From Marsupella aquatica (taxonomy: Eukaryota; Marchantiophyta), in contig OZ316896.1 in NCBI GenBank assembly GCA_973895155.1, positions 23,436,001 to 23,500,000 on the forward strand: a stretch of DNA of 64,000 bases, given 5' to 3'. The notes beneath the pieces were generated by a model. The model made no database searches, had not been told where the DNA came from, and saw nothing but the letters and a program-made list of their open reading frames with translations. The translations under genes were made by a program, and so were the position numbers. Positions 12,320 to 23,200 of the stretch are shown piece by piece (within the stretch, counting starts at the first letter, position 1; each line of letters begins with the position of its first letter).

Positions 12320-12355
12320 TTGGAGGGCCACCAATATTGCTTCGTGGCCCTCCAA
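12320..12355. repeat. Perfect 12-bp inverted repeat (hairpin)
   Basis: TTGGAGGGCCAC at 12320-12331 is followed after 12 bases by its exact complement GTGGCCCTCCAA at 12344-12355. It could be the tip of a decayed palindromic element or a transcribed hairpin. Nothing beyond the stem extends the pairing. Confidence 0.8.
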
Positions 12356-12359
12356 CCTA

Positions 12360-12510
12360 AGTACAGTTAACCCGAAGTTGATACCTACAAATAGAAACCT
12401 CTTCCCCCCTCTTTTTGCCAATGGGTTTCCATCTAACTACAGTTAACCCGAGGTTGATACCTACAAATCAAAACCTCTTCCCCCCTTCCTATTTTTAATG
12501 CACAGTAAAC
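12360..12510 (+). repeat. Two-copy direct repeat, about 76-bp period
   Basis: TACAGTTAACCCGA and the following GTTGATACCTACAAAT block occur at about 12362 and 12438, each followed by AAACCTCTTCCCCCC. A second small duplication (period about 31 bp, AACCTTAGTAGCATGACTCT) lies at about 12626-12692. Confidence 0.8.
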
Positions 12511-12639
12511 ATTTAAAAGCTCCATGAATGCTTTGGTGATCTACCATTTCAAACTGCAATTCCCTCACTCCATTTTCACAGAATCACAATTTTGCAGGGT
12601 CGAAAACCTTCGCATGATTGAATAAAAACCTTAGTAGCA

Positions 12640-13110
12640 TGACTCTTGGGGTTAAAACCTTAGTAGCATGACTCTTGGGGTTTTTTCTCAGTCAAGTTCA
12701 AATGCACCAAGATGTGAGCACTTAGAGGTAGGAGAACTTCTCGGTTGGTTTAAGTATTGTAAATAGTAAAGAATAATCTGCAATTCCCTTGTATATCATC
12801 TGAGTAAAGTTGGCTGCAAAGCCTAGCTTGTAGAGTGTATGATTGATGTATTGTGTACGCCCGTGTGTACATGGTTGAGTGCAATGCTTAAGTCGGCTAC
12901 AATCAGTATGGAAGGTATCTGAGTTCTTTGTGTGTGTGACATTTGAGTTCTGATTCGAAACTGCCCATTCAATTCCAGGAGTTAGTCAGAGAGAGTGCTG
13001 GTTAGTCGGGTGGAGTGTGGCAGTCTGAAAAGTTCCTCACTTGATTTGAGTTTTCAAGCCGAATGGGTACATTTTGGTGGCAAAATCCAAACATACCAGA
13101 GTAAGTCAAA
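12640..13110 (+). mobile_element. Very diverged LTR-like relic related to the giant-LTR tail
   Basis: The order of short blocks matches the non-coding tail of the family LTR: TCGGTTGGTT, CCCTTGTATAT, GAGTAAAGTTGGC followed by a CCTAGCTTGTAGAGTGTATGA-like stretch, and finally TTTTGGTGGCAAAATCCAAACATACC (family: TTCCGGCGGCGGAATCCAAACATACC). Identity is only patchy, so this is an ancient copy or a related subfamily. No coding remnant of ORF3 is attached. Confidence 0.5.
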
Positions 13111-13685
13111 AATGATTACCCCGAGGATTACTGTAGTTGTCACCACCATATTCATAACCCCCAACCAAGAAACCTTCGAGGTAAATGTAGTAAAAAGTGC
13201 GATTCTCTATCACTCAGCTCATAGTTAATGACATAGAGCAACCCTATTCCAACTGGAAGAGGCCTGTTCCCGGTGTTTTCCTTGGGTTTAACCAAGAAAA
13301 TTGCACCACAATGAACTAGATTTTCCTTTATCCATGACATAAGTATCACCCTTGACAAGACTTCCTTTCCCCCGCAAGACTTTTTTTTTCCTCTTGGCCT
13401 GATGACAATTTTGTGCCTCTATGACTTCCTTGCCACACTTGCATTTCTTTGCCTCACCTTTGCATTTTTTTGCCATGCATGAGTATTGTTGCACCAATGA
13501 CACCATAGCTTCAATAATTGCATGGTGAGAATAATGTCATACAAAACATCGGCATTGGGTTGTCAAGCACATGGCCTCACATTTGTATTTATTAAACATC
13601 TAACGCAATCTACCTTCATTGAGATGATTGACTTCTATTGTGATATTTTCTGTATACTGAATTTGCACACCCGATAACATGATCG
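13111..13685. other. Spacer, no gene seen
   Basis: No credible coding region. The minus strand has lysine-rich low-complexity open frames only. Confidence 0.45.
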
Positions 13686-13925
13686 CAAGGGACGCATGGC
13701 CATAACAACACCATGGTCGCAACAACTACATGGATGAGAAAACAACATGGCTGCAATGACCGCATGACCACAATGACCCCATGGCTGCAACAATAACATG
13801 ACTACAACAACCACATGGCCGCAACAACATTATAACCACAACAATAATTGAATGTGCAGGCCCAGGCATTAGAACAACCACTTGGCTGCAATGGCCACAT
13901 GACCGTGATGCCAACATGGCACACT
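13686..13925 (+). repeat. Degenerate CATGGCCGCAACAAC minisatellite
   Basis: Roughly 9-10 imperfect units of about 18-33 bp carry the core CATGGC(C/T)GCAA(C/T). Open frames crossing it are artefacts of the repeat. Confidence 0.7.
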
Positions 13926-15840
13926 AACATATTAGATGCCTCAATTGCTGTAGCGTTCTGACCCCAAGCAGGGGTCCAATTACTTCTTTTCTCCCTTGGT
14001 AGCCCTTGTCACCCGCTTTGAAACACACCTATTAGCTCCTTGCAATCACTTATGGATCTCAGATATGGTCCCTTACAGATCTCAACCATGGGGTTTAAAT
14101 GGCCAAAAGACAGTTTGAAAGATTAAATACAAAGATGATATTTGATACCCCCAACTCAAACGCCCACCAAAGTTGTCATATTCCAAATGCCACCATGACT
14201 TCTCATTCCCCCCATCTCATGGTTATTTATTCCCCCCTCTTCAGCCACCTGTGATTTGGCAGTTTGGGCCATTCCCACCACTTTTCATATCCCGGCCCCC
14301 TCTACCAGACTATCTTTATCTCCTTGAAACCTCCAAGCCAGTAATTACCTCCCTCCCAAGTAGTTTGGCAATGTCTCGAGTCTATTTTATTATCCTTTTC
14401 CTCCACATTAGAGCACATTTTTAAAAAAAATTGGTTTAATTTTTTTGTCTGTTATCATGTAAGGATTGTCTAGTAATTTATAGTCAATCCACCAGTCAAG
14501 ATCCAGGATAGCTTGATCCAGGATAGCTTTTAGAGGACGCAAAATTTAATTGATTCAGGATAGGATCCTGACAAGTTTAGAAGACGCAAAATCTATTTGT
14601 TTCTTGACATTCAAAAATATGAATATGAGCTGTGGACTAGTACTGAATTACATTGCTTGCCAGTTTAGAATGAAAGTGGACCAATGTGTTTAGTTTAGAA
14701 GTTGAGAAAGATTTCAACTAACAACAAGTAGGAGCTCCAGCATAGGTGTGCATCTTAGGTACAGGGCATTTCCAACCCTTACTGAAAGGTCTTTACACTA
14801 ACTGGGTAAGGCTTACCCTAATGACTTATTGGACAAGCAGCAAAACATTAAAATTCTCACACAAGCCAATATTTTACATATGAAGTCATGCTACATGATT
14901 CTCACAGTGGATCAATGATTGAGAATGAATCCTTCTCTTGTTTCATTATCTTAATTGTTATCCAAGTTTGAATCTTGCGCTAAAGACTATGTGTTATCTG
15001 AGCATGTTAACAAGGCCCTTTCTTCATAGTCATTTATCAAGTGCTTTCAGCTGTCTCACGAGTGATATGGCACATTCCACAAATTCTAGCATTGATAAGA
15101 AATTCATTAGAAAGATCTGACGGATGTGAATGGGTGAAGTGAATTTTTTCAGAATTTTCTAGATTTGCAAGAGTCTCTAACTGGACCTAAATAAGGGCGC
15201 TTTTTCACCTGGCTTGGATGGGCCTAACACCAAAATAATTTGAAATTCTGCACATCTTTCTTGGTACAATAAGAGCTTGATTGTATTTCTGCAAAAGTGG
15301 TATTCCACAGGAGTTAGAAGTGCGAATATGATACAATTACTCCGTAAATGATATCATCTAAGGAAGCAAATTATTTGCTACCTTTCGATGTTTGAATCTA
15401 CCTCGGTTACGCGCATCTTTGCCAACTCCTTTGGTGATGACCGAGGAGCCGGTCTGCATAAGAATACGAACCTTTGGTATACAACTGGTCTGTTTGGCAT
15501 AGACGGTAGTATGGAGGATTTTGCGAGCAGACTGGCCAGGAATTTTAAGGTGGTGAATCGCGGCATGTTTAATTGATCGACTGCGGATCAGGAGGCCTTA
15601 CACCGCGGTTGCGGGATTTGGGATTGCATTTTGGTAATCTAGGGTGTGGTGGATGGTGAGTTTCACGGCCTTGTACCGTAGTTTTCACCCTTGTGGTGCT
15701 CTTTCCTCTGTCGCTTCCTCTGTTGCTACGATTTGTGTCAACCGAAGGTTTCGTTTCTGCTTGTGATTGGACTTTGTGCTTCCTTTGTTATGACTTGCGT
15801 TTGTGGCTGTCTATGCTTGTTTTGATAGCATAGAACTTAA
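13926..15840. other. AT-rich spacer, upstream region of the kinase-like gene
   Basis: No gene recognised. A 62-codon ATG-initiated frame at 15388-15576 has no recognisable domain; it could be an upstream ORF of the following gene or chance. I find no convincing TATA box or start site. Confidence 0.45.
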
Positions 15841-15946
15841 GGAAGCGAATTGTCTTATTGTTCAGCTTGCAAGATTCAATGGCGGGTACTTAAGGAAGCG
15901 AATTGTATTATTGTTCAGCCTGCAAGATTCAATGGCGGGTTCTCAA
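15841..15946 (+). repeat. 53-bp tandem duplication covering the start codon of the kinase-like gene
   Basis: Two units of 53 bp (15841-15893 and 15894-15946), each containing GGAAGCGAATTGT and ending across AAGATTCAATGGCGGGT. Each has its own ATG. The first ATG (near 15879) is in a different phase and its frame soon stops at TAA, so the second (15932) is the likely productive start. Confidence 0.9.
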
Positions 15947-18023
15947 GAAGACAGTATTCTGGACCTGCTTCGACCTACCATTCTTGACCAAGCAGATCTA
16001 CGATACATTGCTGCGCAACTAGACTTCCACAAGGTCTCAGTACCTGCGTTGCTGATGTTTTCAGAGGACAGACTCGAACGCCTCATTGATAAACTGTGTC
16101 CAGACGCATCTGAGGGAGCAAAATGTGGAGTCGAGGCGGCAGTTCTGCTTCGAAAGGAAACCTCTACGCATGGTAATTCCAACAGAATTTCACAGCAATA
16201 TATTTCGTCTCAGTGTCTTCTGGTTCTGGTTTGTTTTTTCGTTGAGTTTATTCCTCAGAACTCGCCTAATTGGCTGCACCTAATTTGTTTCTTTGCCGAA
16301 AAGTGATCAAGATATAGGGCATCATCGACAGCAGCTGTCGCTCTTGCTCTGGCATTTGTTTGGAAAGTACTGTTGCAATAACAGGTGTCCTGTGTCTTCC
16401 TGCTTTGCCGAACCGATAAAGCATTTGTGCCGGAATCGTGCCAAATTTGTAGGGCTCATTGCTCGAGTGATTATTGGATGACTTTCCTGTTTTTCTCATC
16501 CTCTTCAACACTTAGAGACCGATGTGTATGCAGAGGGAGCTCGACCTTCAAAGAAAGCAAAATTCCTGTCCTCGGAAGAAAGAATTTCTGCTAGAAGTAG
16601 CTATTTTGGGAAACTGTTGGAACCCCCTGCTGAGCTCCCCGTAAGTGTCAATCAACTGAAGGAGTTTTTGTCCCTGACACCAGTAAAGCTCCCAGTACTC
16701 TATGAGCTAACTAACGAGAACTTGGGCCAGCCTAATCTGGTGGTACTTGATACTTCCGAAGGGGCGAGTCAATTGGCACCTTTTTGTGAAACTGTGTTCC
16801 GATTGATGAAACATTCCCTTCCAGACAACGAGGCCACCAGCTCAACTGAATTGTGTATTCTCACTGGACACTTCCTCAGATTGTTAAATGACATAGCTCC
16901 AGAAAGCAAACAATTACTAAGTTTGCAATTTAGACAGGATTCAGCCAATCGCACGACTGCTAGTGCAGCATCGCAACCACTGGAACCGCTATTAAGACCA
17001 GATTTTCAGCTGTTTGTGAAAGATTGTCTCATTCTCCGATGGGAGAATAAGATAAACGACACACTTCTGGCAGAGGCTGTAGATGAGAACAGGTCCAAAT
17101 TAAAGTCATGGAGCCCTCTGTTCTATGGTAAGCTCCCTTATGTGATTGGTGGTGGCTGCGCTGGAAGGCGGTTTCAATGGTTGAAGCTCTCTCCGATAGG
17201 CAAGGAAATTGTTCATGATTTAATCTCAGACGAATTTGACTTGAATTTGCCGTCCGGTGTAGCCAAGTTCCTACATAGCACCGTTCGGATGCACTGTCTC
17301 CTACAGAAACTACAGGAAAAAATCGATAATGAAATCCATGTGCAGTTGTATAAGCCAAAAGAAAAAGCTGGTGTTGTAGTGACGATCCATCCTGACTGCG
17401 TGACGAAGAAAATCCCAGGATTGAAGAAAGATGGGGTTACCGCGATAAAATTGCTGTATGATTCAATCGCTGGTTCCAGGTACCTGATTCAACTTGTATC
17501 CAACCGATCATCCAGGGGTGGAACAGTATTGCAACTACAACCTGTGGGTGACCCGTTCGCACAGCCTAGGGATTGCAAGGATTTGGGAAATGCCACGCAT
17601 GACATGTTACACGGCCTTGCGGACTTGCACGGCAAAGGCTACACCCACAGGGATTTAAGATGGGACAACTGCATCAAGGTAAATGATAAGAGTCACTGGA
17701 AATGGGTGATCATAGACTTGGAAGCTGCTGGACCCGACAATGAAGTATGGGTTGATGAATGGTTATTGGGTTGGGATGCGGAAACGTTGGAAGAAGACAA
17801 TGACAAAAGGAAAAGATACACCAAAGGGTCGGACGTGTACCAACTCGGGAAACTTATAGCTGGATGGCTCAATAACTTTTCTGTAGGCGGTAAGGAAGAA
17901 CGTCAAGTGATGAGATCCCTGGCAAAACAAATGCAGCAGGATCGTACAGCAGCATCGAAGGTGCTTGAGGATGTCTGCAAGAAAGGTTGCGAACGATGTC
18001 GCATGCTTGGCACAGAGCTGTAG
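15932..18023 (+). CDS. Atypical protein-kinase-like protein, two exons
   Basis: Exon 1 is 15932-16172 and exon 2 is 16516-18023. The intron (16173-16515) has GT-AG ends and joins the two frames in phase (one base plus two), giving 582 residues. The C-terminal third is kinase-like: THRDLRWDN (about residues 456-464) matches the catalytic loop HRDxxxxN, and IIDLEAAG (about 479) stands where DFG is expected, with Glu after Leu instead of Phe-Gly. A lysine in VTKKI (about 375) may be the ATP-site lysine, and there is no clear glycine loop. The N-terminal 400 residues have no domain I can name. The HRDLRWDN style recalls kinase domains found with Crinkler-type and similar expanded families; this is tentative. 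An in-frame ATG at 15803 would add 43 residues, but I prefer 15932 because the added part crosses the tandem duplication. This is the only apparently intact host gene in the window. Confidence 0.75.
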
Positions 18024-19548
18024 ACAGGATTCTGATACTCGTATCAGTAACTCATTGGAAGGTGATCTGCTTTCCCTGAAATTAGTGTTCAATTCTCATC
18101 AGCACACTCACCTTGGATGGTTTACCCCTCGTTCTGCCCGTTGTTGTTACTCTAGATGACTACAACTCGGTCACCTCTTGGGGACATTGCTCCCTTCAAT
18201 CTCCAATGCACTTCACATGTATACGTTAGGTGGCAGGCATGATAGTGTTAATCTACTGTTTTCTGGTTTTGTTTGTCTGTTTCAATTAGTCTGAAAAGTA
18301 CGTGCTTCTTGTGTCTCAGGCAATGTCAAGATCGGCTTCATGAGATTTGGGCCTGAAGGTATGTGCCAGCCCAGTAGCTCTAGCGTGGGGAAAACAAGTT
18401 CACGAGTATATTCGACAGGCTGGGTTTGTATCTTAGTCAAGACTGTTTCATGTCGTGCTTTCTTGTTATCGGCCGGCGATTTTGCATGTCATCCCTGAGT
18501 AACACTTCGTCTGCTTGGGTGTGTTATTGGCAGTGTATTTGAGATAATGTTCAGTACTACTTCTAAATGAATCGGGAAATCCTTTTCACCTGACTGGGAG
18601 GTGATGATGGGTCCTACAGAAGACTTTGTCTGCGTAATCTAGAAAGAGAGGATTCCTAGCATTTGCAGTGCCGTGACCATTCGATTGAATGAATCCTTTA
18701 ATTTCACCTGATGACCAAACTTCTTGCTGGGAGATGGGCTTAGAATAGAAGCAATGGAGAAAATCTTAAATTCCTCAAAATTGTAAATCAGTCCCTGCTG
18801 TGCACGGTTCAATCACATCGTGGGATGACCCTCGTTAGGATCACGTGTGTTCGGTAGTTTGCCTTTTCCTTCCAACTCCCCCTAAGAACTCATTCGTACT
18901 GCTCGCAGATGCCAAGATTTCTACTACTAAAACTAGATTCCACAGGCGTCGGATTGGTCCGAACTTCCGATATGACCATGTCCTTGATATTTCTTCGATC
19001 TATGTATTTCCAGTCTTGATCTCGAGGGATATAGAGAAGACTATGGGAGGTCGAGGAGGAGGGTGGAGAAATTTTGCTGCGAGGTGGATCTTTGTTCCAC
19101 AAAAGATCATATAGTTATCACATTGGGAATTTATAGATGAAGTGATCTTGCTTGAGATGTAGCCAAAACCATAAGCAGGTGAACTGTAAAGTTGTATTTT
19201 ATATGCAAACTCTGTCGAGAAGCGTCTCCTGGAATATTATACTAAACAAGTCCTACGCTCAGTATCAACACTTGTAGAAAACCAGTCGTGAAGTCCAGTG
19301 TCAATATAAGTACACTCTTGTCAACGCTGCTCAGAAAAATGCCAACACCTGAAAATGCAAGTAACGATTATGCAATATAAAGTTCAAAGCACTTTGTCTT
19401 GGTCATCATTTGGTTGCATGAACAAGGCAGAGACTTCACAGACGGACCAATTGTAATAACAACACGACAGGTCCAATCTGTCCCAAGCAGAAATTAACCA
19501 CTCCATGGAGGGGCCTTGGCTTGAGAGACCAATGGACTGTCCTTGGTC
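18024..19548. other. 3' flank of the kinase-like gene and spacer
   Basis: No further coding sequence recognised. The first few hundred bases may be 3' UTR of the kinase-like gene, but no distinct polyadenylation signal stands out. Confidence 0.4.
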
Positions 19549-19680
19549 CAAAACCCATTGCTTATCGACCTGGGTTTTAAAGGAAGTAGCAATCCAGCTA
19601 AAGGGGTCTTTGGTCAAAACCCATTGCTTATCGACCTGGGTTTTGAAGGAAGTAGCAATCCAGCTAAAGGGATACATGCT
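19549..19680 (+). repeat. 66-bp tandem duplication
   Basis: Two near-identical units of 66 bp, each with AACCCATTGCTTATCGACC and AGTAGCAATCCAGCTAAAGG. Being a multiple of three, they stay open on the minus strand as a 22-residue repeat (FSWIATSFKTQVDKQWVL) in a 148-codon frame at 19384-19830. I do not recognise that frame and cannot show it is a gene. Confidence 0.85.
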
Positions 19681-19969
19681 GAAGGTACTGGGCAAAATTT
19701 TGTTTGGGGTGGATGCAGATTTGTTAGGATCCATAGTAGAGGAGGGATGGTATGTAGAGTTAATTGCATGGTCCTTAGAGCAATGAAGATTTCCCTCCCC
19801 AAAGCTATATGAGCAACGGTATTTTGCCATTTCCCGCTACATTTGGAGACGGGGTTTTGTTGACAAGACTTTGGTAGCTTCCTACCTTTAGTTACCTCAC
19901 TCTCTTGCTCAGCCTTCTCTCCCGAATATTTTCTATGCAAACTTTCGTGCGGGCCTTCTCAGTAAATTT

Positions 19970-20205
19970 TCAGCAGAAGATACAGGAGTTGAAGGGAGCA
20001 GAGCAGGCCAACATTGCAATCTACAATAAGGCCATAGCGGGTACCCAGAGGGCGGAGAAGGCACTGAAGGGAGAGCTCCATGATCTTTGCAAGGCCCATC
20101 ACCAGAAGAATGTCGAGTTTGATAAGACCTATGGGGGCATTGCTCAGCTGAAGGAGGAGCTTGCAACCCTCTTGGCCAATTTTCAAGCCGACCTACGTAG
20201 GAAGG
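19970..20205 (+). mobile_element. Left part of an old giant-family LTR, split by the full element
   Basis: From about 19970 the plus strand encodes ORF3 coiled-coil sequence (QELKGAEQANIAIYNKAI..., matching KQELKNTEEAHITANSRAM of intact ORF3), up to FQADLRRK at 20205. The reading resumes at 39988 after the inserted element. The left boundary is a truncation in mid-ORF3. GAAGG at 20201-20205 is the target duplication. Confidence 0.88.
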
Positions 20206-23200
20206 TGTGGTGCGTCCCATGGCTCCCTAAACCCAAGAAACCCCCCAGCTCAAGCCGATTCCCGCAGGTTTCGTGCTTGGCGAGGCCGTTTCCGCGGCTT
20301 AGCGGCATGGGACGCTGCTAACCTTCTACTACTACTATTAACATTTTACACACATATACTGGACAGATCCTTCATCGGGTCATGAGATACGTAGCCGGCC
20401 TAATATAGGCCTTCCCCTGTCTTCCCCTGTCTTCCCCTCCGTCTTGTTAGGTATGTTTGGATTCCGCCGCCGGAATGATCCCCAATAGGCTTGGTTAAGC
20501 CGCTAAGACCTCTCTCAGCTCGACACATCCAACTCTCACTCCCCTGCTTACTTTCCTTCCTTCTGTTGATGTGGGCACTCTTCACACAAGTTAATGCGAC
20601 ACACAAATAGCAAAATGACTCATTCTGACTGAGTCATACCATGCACTTGCCATACAAACAGTACATCTCATACACAAGTTCTGCGAACTAAGCCGTGAGG
20701 CCAACTCTATTCAGCTCTTAGGCATGAGGAAACATGAATATACACAAGGGTCACTGTATGACTAACCGAGAGCTTCTCGTACTACTTGATCCCAACCCGG
20801 CTGGTGCAAACTAAAAACTTGCTAAAGAAGAGGCCCTGAGCTCCCCGCTGCCCAGGTACTTATCCTGGTAGTGGATCCGCCATTCTTTGCATTGTAAGCC
20901 TAATCTACTTAACAGTAATCTACTTGCCCGAATCTACCTATGTACAGCAAGGCAGGAGCACAAGTGTTGCTCCTACCAGTGGGACCGCAATCCCACTAAG
21001 CTAAGTGTCAGGGCCGCTCCTGGTTCTGATCCTAATCCTAAACGTGGAGATCCGCGCCCGCCCTGCCCACTCACGCCTCCTCCCTCCACGTCCGCCCTCC
21101 CTAAAAGGAACGGCGCCCTTGCACCGTCACGACACCGGTGGTGGATCCTCAATGGACGCCCCCAACACTTCCTCCTCAGCCACTGCCGTTGGCCCGCCTA
21201 CTGACAGATTACCTGCCCTTGACTGAGTCAACTCTCCCTCGGCCTGACTGGGTCCACCTTCGGCTTCAGCCTCGACACCGGCCTCGGCAATACCCACGGC
21301 TTCGGCCTCAGCCACTCCCTCGGCTTCGGCTTCCCCTTCCCCTAGGGTAGTTGGATCCTTAGCCGTGACCCTGTCTGGGGTCGGTGCTGGGTCTACCTCC
21401 TTGATCACCACGGCCTGTGAAGTCGTATTACTCCTTGACCCTGAAGGTTTCCGCTTCTTCTTCGTTGGTGGCTCGGCAGCTGGTCCCTTCCCCTTCCCAC
21501 TTAATTCCGGCACTGGTGCAGGTGGCGCGGCTTGTCCTTCGGCAATTACCACCCCTGGTAACTGGTTTGTCCCAACAGGAGATGGACCTGCTGCAGCTAA
21601 GCATTTAAATACTGCGGCTTGTTTCTTCAGCCGCTCTGTTTGGTTGTCGGCCCGCCGCTGTAGGTTCTCCATCTTCCTCGTGATTTCCTCCAACTCCTCT
21701 TGGGTTTCATCCAGGTCCTTACGTGCCCCCTCCAGCTCGTTTTTGGCCTCCTCCTGCTCCCTGTGGGCTTCCTCCAATTCCTTCTTCAAGGTAGCCTTCT
21801 CCTCCTGGGTTGCTCTTAGCTCCTTGTCGAGCTCTGCAATGATGACAGACTCCATCTGGTTCATCTTGGCGTAAGTCTGTTCGAGCATCTCGTCCTTCTC
21901 CCTTAGGTCGGCCTTGAAGCTGGCCGTCAGGGACGCAAGCTCCTGCTGCAGCGCCATAATCCCTTGATAGGATTTCCCTAACTCGACCTCCTTCTGCTCA
22001 AGGGCTCCGCGGATTTTCTCGAGCTCCCCTTTCAACGCCCATTCCTTTCTTTGGGTCTCCGCCATGGCCCGGCTGTTGGCTGTTATGTGGGCCTCCTCTG
22101 TATTCTTCAGCTCTTGCTTCCACTTCTCCCTCTCTTTGATCGTGTCGGCCAACTCTTCCTGCGTTTGAGTCAGTTTATCCTTGATATTCTGATTATCAGC
22201 CTGCGCGGCGTCCAACTGCCCCTGCATGATGTTCAGCTCATGTTGTTTAATCCGCAGTTCATCTTGGGCTTTCTTGGCCGCCCTTAGATCTTCAATCTCG
22301 GCTCCCATCCTCCTAAGCCGCCGAATGACCTCGTCCTTCTTGCTTCTCTCTAAAGCCACCGCTTCTTCTAATTGGTGCTTCTCCAACTGCTCCCTATGGA
22401 AAAAGGGTCCTACCTCCAACTCCTCTCCAAAGATGCCGAGCGCAAGTTCCCCACACATCTCACCATACTCCATGGCTCTATTCTTAGCGTAGGTGGAGTA
22501 AGTAGAAGTGATCGGCATCGCCCATCGTGGCCTCTGCTCCCAAGCCGTCCTGCGGATCTCTTCAATCGTGGCTAGAGGTTTGCTTCCTTTTTCGGCTAGC
22601 CGCCTGATGTCCTCCGGCCAATCTCCTCCTGGTAAATCCTTTTCCTTAGCCAGGGCGGCCTCTTCCTCCTGCTTGATTCGCTCCTGAAATTCCTGCACCG
22701 TCTGTTTTATGCCGTCGAAGCTCGGGGGAGCAACATCTGGTGGGGGAGACTCAGGGCTACTCTGCTGGTTGGGGTCCCCTCGCACTACCCTTGGAAGTGT
22801 GGGGACAAACCGGCCACAGGTCCTTACTCCTGGAACGTGATGGTCCGACCCATAGCCGGAATTATCATGGCTGCAGTCCTCCACTGCCTCCTCTACCTCT
22901 TGGATTTCCGGCTTCTCCCTCTCCTCTTCCTCGGTAGGAGCTTCAGGCAATTCTGCCTCAGATTCGGAGCTTGAGGTTCCCACGTACATTCGAACACCTG
23001 GCTTGGATTCCGGCCTGATTCTCTCCTTGTCTCCAGCAAAGGGGTTTTCTCTTGTGAGCCGGTGTCGGCCTACCTCTGTAGTAGTGTCCTGCATTGTTGC
23101 CGTTGCCGTTGTTGTTGCCGATGCCGATTTCTTTTCTTTCTCCAGTAGTTTCAGCAGACTCTGCATGCCTGGTTGCTGCATCGGCAAGTCTTCCTTCCTG

